A stretch of DNA of 10,167 nt from Persicitalea sp038242095 (lineage in GTDB: Bacteria > Bacteroidota > Bacteroidia > Cytophagales > Spirosomataceae), in the NCBI GenBank assembly GCA_038242095.1, contig JBBSSJ010000173.1, positions 1 to 10,167 on the forward strand. Reading direction: 5' to 3'. The first letter of the stretch is position 1. Each line of letters opens with the position of its first letter. The notes below the pieces were generated by a model. That model had not been told where the DNA came from and did no database searches. It saw only the letters and a program-made list of their open reading frames with translations. A program made the translations under genes and the position numbers. Below are positions 6,398 through 10,167 of this stretch, in pieces.

Positions 6398-6448
6398 ATG
6401 TGGCGAGCCATGAAAAATACTATCACCGCGAACTCTATAAGAAATTAA
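6398..6448 (+). other. Possible 16-codon ORF in the 3' region of plsC
   Basis: The gap between plsC and the next gene (6318-6537) has no full gene. ATG at 6398 opens a 16-codon frame (MWRAMKNTITANSIRN, stop TAA) that ends about 35 bases before a terminator hairpin. No promoter match or known family was seen, so it may be chance. The rest of the gap holds only a small inverted repeat, GTTAACATTTATTAAC, just after the plsC stop. Confidence 0.15.
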
Positions 6449-6482
6449 AGACCATAGTTAGTTGAAGGTTTAGGGTAGTTTG

Positions 6483-6513
6483 GAAAGGATGCTTCTTTTA
6501 GAGGCATCCTTTC
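6483..6513 (+). terminator. Terminator hairpin after plsC
   Basis: GAAAGGATGCTTC (6483-6495) pairs with GAGGCATCCTTTC (6501-6513), giving 13 bp with one G-U pair and a 5-base loop. A weak T-rich stretch (TTGTT) follows. It lies at the convergent junction, about 165 bases after the plsC stop and 24 bases before the end of the opposing GNAT gene, and probably ends plus-strand transcription. Confidence 0.65.
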
Positions 6514-6537
6514 TTGTTAGTGCTAACTTAACCCCTC

Positions 6538-6987
6538 CTATCCTGCCCCTTTCTCCCCTTCTGATGAGACCAACTTAAAATGTAAATTGACGAAGCCTTC
6601 GCGCTCGTAGAAGCGATGCGTGTCCAAGCGGGTCTGGCGGGTCGAGACTTCGATTTGAGAAGCCCCGCGTTGACGGGAGAAATCACGGACCGCCGCCACA
6701 AGCTGCTTGCCGATGCCTAGTGAACGGCAATCGGGCAAGACGTACAGTTCCTGAATTTCGGCGATGGATGCGGCGTGGTGCAGCAGCATTTGTACGTGGC
6801 AGCTCGCTAGCCCGACAGGTTCGCCGCTGCGGTCGGCGATGAAATAGCCGATGTCGTTGCTTTCTATATTTTTCAGGAAGGCCTTTTCAAATCCTTTGCG
6901 GTCCAGGGTTTCATCTTCCAAATCGCAAAGCATCCGGTACATCGTTTCCTGATCGGATACGCGAGCGGGACGGATCAACGCTTTCAT
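6538..6987 (-). CDS. PhnO-like GNAT N-acetyltransferase
   Basis: A 149-residue GNAT protein that resembles PhnO, the aminoalkylphosphonate N-acetyltransferase, along most of its length. The shared look includes the N-terminal IRPA, an L-x-D-L-E-x-E-x-x-D helix, the HVQMLLHH stretch followed by EIQELYVLP, the CoA loop R88-S-L-G91-I-G93-K, and the C-terminal THRFYEREGFVNLHFKLV. The reaction would be acetyl transfer from acetyl-CoA to a primary amine; the true substrate is not shown, since no phosphonate (phn) genes are near. The ATG at 6985-6987 follows the stop of the upstream gene (TGA at 6989-6991) with one base between, so translation is probably coupled to the TIP30-like gene. The long frame upstream of this ATG overlaps that gene and is not coding. 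The last residues (SSEGEKGAG) are low-complexity. Confidence 0.82.
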   Translation of the reverse strand: MKALIRPARVSDQETMYRMLCDLEDETLDRKGFEKAFLKNIESNDIGYFIADRSGEPVGLASCHVQMLLHHAASIAEIQELYVLPDCRSLGIGKQLVAAVRDFSRQRGASQIEVSTRQTRLDTHRFYEREGFVNLHFKLVSSEGEKGAG

Positions 6988-6988
6988 G

Positions 6989-7654
6989 TCAGTAGGCTTG
7001 CATTTCGTCGGATTGGTGGATGAACGCCCCGCGCGCTTCGGGCTGGCGGGCTTTGGCCAGCATGGCGCGGGCAACTTTGGCCGAGTCGATCGCGCGGTAC
7101 TTTTTCAGGGGTCCCAGCATGACGGGCTTAAAAATATTCATCACCACTTCACCGATGCGCTCCCCTAAGCGTTTGTCGTCCCGGTCGCCCAACAGCAGCG
7201 AAGGCCGAAAAATGTGCAGCGCATCAAAGCCCAGCTGCTGTAAATCTTCCTCCGTTTCTCCCTTTACACGATTATAGAAAAAGGTAGACGACGGGTCAGC
7301 TCCCATGGCGGTCACGATCAGGTACTGCGAGGCACCGTTTTCTAGGGCTAAGCGCGCGATTTGGAGTGGGTAGTCGTGATCGACTTCATAAAATACTTCT
7401 TTGGAGCCCGCCTGTTTCATCGTTGTGCCCAGGCAGCAAAACACGTCATCGCCCTGGACCTGGGTGGCATCGGGTTGCTTAAAGTCATATTTAATATCGC
7501 GTAGTTTTAGATGCGTTCTGTCCAGCGGAGTCCGGCCCAGCACCCGCACCTCGGCGTAGCACTCTGACCGCAGCAGCAGATCGACGAGCTGGCTTCCCAC
7601 CAGCCCGGTGGCCCCGATGACGAGTGCAGTTTTTGGGTCCTTATTTTGCTTCAT
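6989..7654 (-). CDS. TIP30/HTATIP2-like NAD(P)-binding oxidoreductase
   Basis: A 221-residue Rossmann-fold protein of the atypical short-chain dehydrogenase group that includes human HTATIP2/TIP30 and many bacterial NAD(P)H-binding proteins. The dinucleotide loop is G14-A-T-G17-L-V-G20 after the strand ALVI. Other marks are VFCCLGTTMKQAGSKE (about 71-86), the strand YLIVTAMGAD, the YxxxK-type pair Y127-N-R-V-K131, and the RPSLLLGDR block (150-158). The biological substrate of the group is poorly known, so the reaction is left open. I chose the ATG at 7652-7654 (MKQNKDPKTA); an upstream TTG would add 11 residues ahead of the Rossmann strand. The PhnO-like gene follows after one base, so the pair is an operon. 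NhaA lies 162 bases upstream with no gene or strong terminator seen between. Confidence 0.87.
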   Translation of the reverse strand: MKQNKDPKTALVIGATGLVGSQLVDLLLRSECYAEVRVLGRTPLDRTHLKLRDIKYDFKQPDATQVQGDDVFCCLGTTMKQAGSKEVFYEVDHDYPLQIARLALENGASQYLIVTAMGADPSSTFFYNRVKGETEEDLQQLGFDALHIFRPSLLLGDRDDKRLGERIGEVVMNIFKPVMLGPLKKYRAIDSAKVARAMLAKARQPEARGAFIHQSDEMQAY

Positions 7655-7816
7655 GGTTTTTATTGGTTTTTTTACAATTAGCGTCAAGTAACCACGAATT
7701 AAAAGAACCTTACTAACGGGGAAGCACCTGTCGATTTAGCGCCGATTGCGTGGATTGTAGGAAACCCATCCACTTGTCCGCGACATCTCTTGATGGAGAG
7801 TTAACCTCCCAGAATT

Positions 7817-9019
7817 TCAAGTCAGCGCGCGCTTGGACATCGTCTTTTCCACTTTCACCAGCCATAGTAAACCCACTACCGCCGACAAAACCGTTCCGGC
7901 CATAATCGCAAGCTTGGCGCTGCTCTGCTGGACCGGATCGGAAAAGGAAAGACTGGCGATGAAGATGGACATCGTGAAACCGATTCCTGCCGTAAAACCC
8001 AACCCGAAAATGTGCCGCCATCGTAGCCCGGCGGGCAATTCGGCCCCGCCGGCTTTGACAACGCCCCACGAAAACAAGACGATACCCAGTGGCTTGCCCA
8101 AGAACAAACCCGCGACGATGCCCAGGCTCAGCGGTAGGGTCAGCAAGGCCGTTACGTCCCCAGCCAGCACGATGCCCGTATTTGCCAAAGCAAAAATCGG
8201 CATGATAAGGTAATTAACGGGCTTGTACAGCGCATGTTCGATCTTGCTCAATTGACTGAGCGGAATCGTCATGGCCAGCAGTACGCCTGCAATAGTCGCG
8301 TGAACGCCCGATTTAAGGACAAAAAACCAAAGCAGCAGGCCGGGTACCAGGTAAAAAAGAAAGCGCCGCACTTTGAAAAAGTTGAGTGTAAATAGTCCGC
8401 CCAGTGCCAATGCCGCGTAGAGCAACATGTTGGTATCAATTTCATTGGTGTAGAAAAGCGCAATGACCCATACGGCAATCAGGTCGTCGATAACGGCAAT
8501 GGCCGTCAGCAGCACTTTTAGAGCGAAAGGTACCCGCTGGCCGAGCAATGACAGCATCCCCAGCGAAAACGCGATATCCGTCGCAGTGGGAATGGCCCAA
8601 CCGTCGGCCGCCATAGTACCCGCGTTAAAAGCTAAGTAGATTGCCGCCGGCACCACGGCCCCGCCCACGGCAGCCACGCCGGGCAGCACGGCCTGCCGCC
8701 AGTCCGAAAGTTCTCCCGCCAGAATCTCGCGCTTAATTTCCAGCCCCACGAAGAAAAAAAAGACGGCCATAAGCCCGTCATTCACCCAGTGGCTAATGGT
8801 TTTGTCCAGCGGTGCAATGCCGACTTTCTGTTCCCAAAAAGCCAGAAAATCGTCACTCTGCCCCGAATTGGCCCAGGTTAGTGCCACCGCCGTGGCGACC
8901 AGCAGCAACACGCCCGACAACCGACCGCTATCGGCCAGGTCGCGGATGGGGTTGATGACCGGCGCGACCACGGGTTTTATAACATTTTTTATTTTTACAA
9001 TCCTTCTTTTTGCCTTCAT
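7817..9019 (-). CDS. nhaA: Na+/H+ antiporter NhaA
   Basis: A 400-residue NhaA-type electrogenic Na+/H+ antiporter of the inner membrane, which exports Na+ (or Li+) against entering protons and so serves salt and alkaline-pH tolerance. The many hydrophobic segments match the 12-helix NhaA plan. The paired ion-binding aspartates are D178-D179 in LTAIAVIDDLIAV. The TM4 motif T147-D148 (PTATDIAFSLG) matches E. coli T132-D133. A conserved TM10 lysine is present as K309 (GLFLGKPLGI), matching E. coli K300. Family blocks FFFFVGLEIKREI, KSGVHATIAGV and GFTAGIGFTMSIFI are intact. The 25-residue basic N-terminus before the first helix (MKAKRRIVKIKN) is a little longer than in E. coli. It starts 46 bases after the small secreted protein gene and may share its transcript. 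It appears complete and functional. Confidence 0.97.
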   Translation of the reverse strand: MKAKRRIVKIKNVIKPVVAPVINPIRDLADSGRLSGVLLLVATAVALTWANSGQSDDFLAFWEQKVGIAPLDKTISHWVNDGLMAVFFFFVGLEIKREILAGELSDWRQAVLPGVAAVGGAVVPAAIYLAFNAGTMAADGWAIPTATDIAFSLGMLSLLGQRVPFALKVLLTAIAVIDDLIAVWVIALFYTNEIDTNMLLYAALALGGLFTLNFFKVRRFLFYLVPGLLLWFFVLKSGVHATIAGVLLAMTIPLSQLSKIEHALYKPVNYLIMPIFALANTGIVLAGDVTALLTLPLSLGIVAGLFLGKPLGIVLFSWGVVKAGGAELPAGLRWRHIFGLGFTAGIGFTMSIFIASLSFSDPVQQSSAKLAIMAGTVLSAVVGLLWLVKVEKTMSKRALT

Positions 9020-9065
9020 TCAAATTTTATTAGCGGCCTCAGAGCTTCCTGCAGACGCTTGGGAG

Positions 9066-9422
9066 TCAATCCTGGGTCTTGTAGTTGCCGGGATTCTTCA
9101 GGGGGTTAAACTGGGTTTTGTTGGATTTTTCTTTTCTGGGAAATAACCAAAACGGCTGCTGCTTGTACCTGGGCTTGCCGTTTTGATAGCTTGCATCGGG
9201 AGCAATAATAGGGCGCCGCCCGATGCCAACGCCCAATTGGAAATAGCCACGGCGCTCAATTTCACGCAGTTTATCCGCCTTCCTAGCTTTGTGCGGCTGT
9301 TTGTAATTATGCACCGAAACCCCGGGATCGCCGTCTACCTTGCGCTTTTCCTGCGAAAAGGACGCGAAGCTGCTCAGTAGCGACACGCCGACTGTAACAA
9401 AAAAACAATGGTTGATGTTCAT
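9066..9422 (-). CDS. Small secreted basic protein, unknown function
   Basis: A 118-residue protein I do not recognise as a named family. The N-terminus is a Sec signal peptide (MNINHCFFVTVGVSLLSSFASFS, cleavage likely before QEKRK). The mature part is about 95 residues, strongly basic and polar, with VHNYKQPHKARKADKLREIERRGY at about 37-60 and a C-terminal part rich in Lys, Pro, Gln and Asn. There are no Cys residues in the mature chain, no lipobox and no further membrane segment, so a periplasmic or outer-surface location is likely. I chose the ATG at 9420-9422; a TTG 5 codons upstream would also be in frame. It lies 53 bases after the Rnk-like gene and 46 before nhaA on the same strand. Coding is supported by the signal peptide and a full-length open frame, but no function should be inferred from the neighbours. 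Confidence 0.65.
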   Translation of the reverse strand: MNINHCFFVTVGVSLLSSFASFSQEKRKVDGDPGVSVHNYKQPHKARKADKLREIERRGYFQLGVGIGRRPIIAPDASYQNGKPRYKQQPFWLFPRKEKSNKTQFNPLKNPGNYKTQD

Positions 9423-9475
9423 TTTCAATTTTCGCAATCCAAGATTTTATTGGATTTACGTTGATTTTATTTCGT

Positions 9476-9886
9476 TCAGAGCGTCATGTCTCCCGCGGCC
9501 TCAGGCTGGTATGTCACTTCCTCGATTATAATTCTGACCGTGCCGTTCGGCGTCTTCATACTGGTCTCGGTTCCCTGCTTGCAGCCCAGGATAGCGGCCG
9601 CCAGCGGCGCAAAAATTGAGATCCGTTTCGTTGCAATGTCGGCGGCTTCCGGATATACCAGTTGAACTTCTACCGAGCGGTTGCTTTCGGGATAGCTCAG
9701 CCTGACCCGCGAGTTCATCGTGACTACATCCGCCGGAATATCGGCCGGATCGAGCAGGGTAGCCCCGTTGACTGCCCGCAGGAAACCGTTGGTCTGGTCA
9801 TTGGAAAATTGGAAGTCGTTTCTGGCCCGGCCAATCCATTGGCTGAGCCGCTGGTAGTCCAGCTTGCTAATGATAAGATGGCTCAT
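9476..9886 (-). CDS. Rnk/GreA-type RNA polymerase-binding factor
   Basis: A 136-residue protein of the Rnk (regulator of nucleoside diphosphate kinase) type within the GreA/GreB C-terminal domain family. These proteins have a short N-terminal helical part and an FKBP-like C-terminal domain that docks at the RNA polymerase secondary channel. The match is clear: ISKLDYQRL near the start, then LLDPADIPADVVTMNSRVRL (about 44-63), LVYPEAAD, ISIFAPLAAAILG (89-101) and the terminal EVTYQPEAAGDMTL. The N-terminal part is too short for the long GreA coiled coil, so transcript cleavage like that of GreA is unlikely. The ATG at 9884-9886 is the natural start. The effect on transcription in Bacteroidota is not known to me. 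Confidence 0.85.
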   Translation of the reverse strand: MSHLIISKLDYQRLSQWIGRARNDFQFSNDQTNGFLRAVNGATLLDPADIPADVVTMNSRVRLSYPESNRSVEVQLVYPEAADIATKRISIFAPLAAAILGCKQGTETSMKTPNGTVRIIIEEVTYQPEAAGDMTL

Positions 9887-9940
9887 ATGCTGCGTGATTT
9901 TTGGTTTGAAATGAGATATTTAGATTAGAAGGTTGTGGCA

Positions 9941-9948
9941 TATTTTTG
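9941..9948 (+). promoter_or_regulatory. Isolated -7-like element
   Basis: TATTTTTG matches TAnnTTTG exactly, 55 bases upstream of the divergent Rnk-like start and on the opposite strand. No -33 TTTG lies at the usual 19-21 base spacing, and no clear gene follows closely: only a 20-codon ORF at 10038-10100 is open downstream. Low support. The wider gap 9887-10146 is AT-rich and otherwise holds the promoter at 10087-10118. Confidence 0.25.
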
Positions 9949-10086
9949 CGCACGTCGTGTTCCGAAAGTTTGCCCTTGACATCACAACGATAGCACCGCC
10001 GTTTTCACTTTACTAAGTAAGCGATTGAAATATATTCATGATTACCGGCACTTTTAGTCAAAACCTATTAAACAAGTCTTTCTTAA

Positions 10087-10118
10087 TTTTGAAATACTGA
10101 ATTATGGCTGTAAATTTA
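10087..10118 (+). promoter_or_regulatory. Bacteroidota-type promoter for the right-edge gene
   Basis: TTTTG at 10087-10091 is a -33 element, followed after exactly 19 bases by TAAATTTA at 10111-10118, a 7-of-8 match to the -7 consensus TAnnTTTG. This spacing is the family norm. Transcription would start near 10125, about 20 bases before the ATG at 10147. Confidence 0.6.
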
Positions 10119-10128
10119 CAACTGTAAA
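10109..10128. promoter_or_regulatory. Palindromic operator over the -7 element
   Basis: TGTAAATTTACA (10109-10120) is a perfect 12-bp palindrome that contains the -7 element. A further TGTAAA follows at 10123-10128, so TTACAacTGTAA makes a second, overlapping inverted repeat. Three TGTAA half-sites over a promoter fit a repressor or autoregulator site. The regulator cannot be named. Confidence 0.45.
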
Positions 10129-10146
10129 AATAAAAACGCAAGTTTT

Positions 10147-10167
10147 ATGACTTATATTAGCACGGAA
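10147..10167 (+). CDS. Probable start of the next gene (7 codons seen)
   Basis: ATG at 10147 opens MTYISTE and runs off the window. Support comes from the promoter 20-30 bases upstream and the A-rich leader (AAAAATAAAAACGCAAG) typical of Bacteroidota translation starts. Seven residues are too few to identify the protein. If the palindromic site is its operator, it could be an autoregulated gene. Confidence 0.4.

Noticed and set aside
7713..8069. Minus-strand open frame across the end of nhaA and the following gap, ending in KFWEVNSPSRDVADKWMG
   Set aside because: Most of it lies inside nhaA in another frame. The part beyond nhaA has no start codon of its own in that frame and no recognised family, so it looks like chance read-through.
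9436..9456. 7-bp hairpin AATCCAA/TTGGATT between the Rnk-like and secreted-protein genes
   Set aside because: The stem is short and AT-rich with no T tract on the minus strand, so it is not supported as a terminator.
9970..10000. TTGACA-like hexamer as a sigma-70 -35 box
   Set aside because: Bacteroidota use the TTTG/TAnnTTTG promoter type, and no matching -7 element lies downstream at the proper distance.
10038..10100. 20-codon ORF starting MITGTFSQNL in the right-hand gap
   Set aside because: It has no start-proximal promoter with a -33 element and no recognisable features, and it ends within the promoter of the next gene.

Overview
The window looks like chromosomal DNA from a Bacteroidota bacterium of the Cytophagales type (Spirosomataceae or a relative such as Dyadobacter; the genus is inference). 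The evidence is protein character (for example the AtpH sequence, the PER-like serine hydrolase and the small secreted orphan), moderate GC content, the absence of clear Shine-Dalgarno sites, and several matches to the Bacteroidota -7 promoter element TAnnTTTG.

Left part (1-2595): the 3' end of atpH (F1 ATP synthase delta subunit) is closed by a strong intrinsic terminator, so no further atp gene follows. After a REP-like palindrome comes a 353-residue mini-primase with a zinc finger, a DnaG-type core and a TOPRIM domain, but no helicase-binding C-terminus. Convergent with it is a class A beta-lactamase-like serine hydrolase gene broken by a frameshift. Its two reading frames overlap in a way that suggests loss of one copy of a 14-bp direct repeat.

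Middle part (2596-6317): a secreted clan GH-A (GH5-like) glycoside hydrolase is divergent from the broken hydrolase. Then comes a lipid module. A plant-like soluble acyl-ACP desaturase and a GNAT acetyltransferase form a minus-strand pair. A PlsC-type lysophospholipid acyltransferase is transcribed divergently from the desaturase out of a short shared promoter region. The desaturase would make unsaturated acyl chains and PlsC would place acyl chains into phospholipid. A 15-bp hairpin followed by a U tract lies inside the start of the GNAT coding region.

Right part (6318-10167): five minus-strand genes read, in order of transcription, Rnk/GreA-like RNA polymerase factor, small secreted basic protein, NhaA Na+/H+ antiporter, TIP30-like NAD(P)-binding protein, and PhnO-like GNAT acetyltransferase; the last two are separated by one base. 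At the right edge a well-formed Bacteroidota promoter, overlapped by the perfect 12-bp palindrome TGTAAATTTACA, precedes an ATG that probably opens the next plus-strand gene.

All three convergent gene junctions carry a palindrome or hairpin. No tRNA, rRNA, CRISPR array or complete insertion sequence was seen. The window is mostly ordinary chromosome. The points most worth a second look are the intragenic terminator-like hairpin, the frameshifted hydrolase, the mini-primase and the right-edge promoter/operator.
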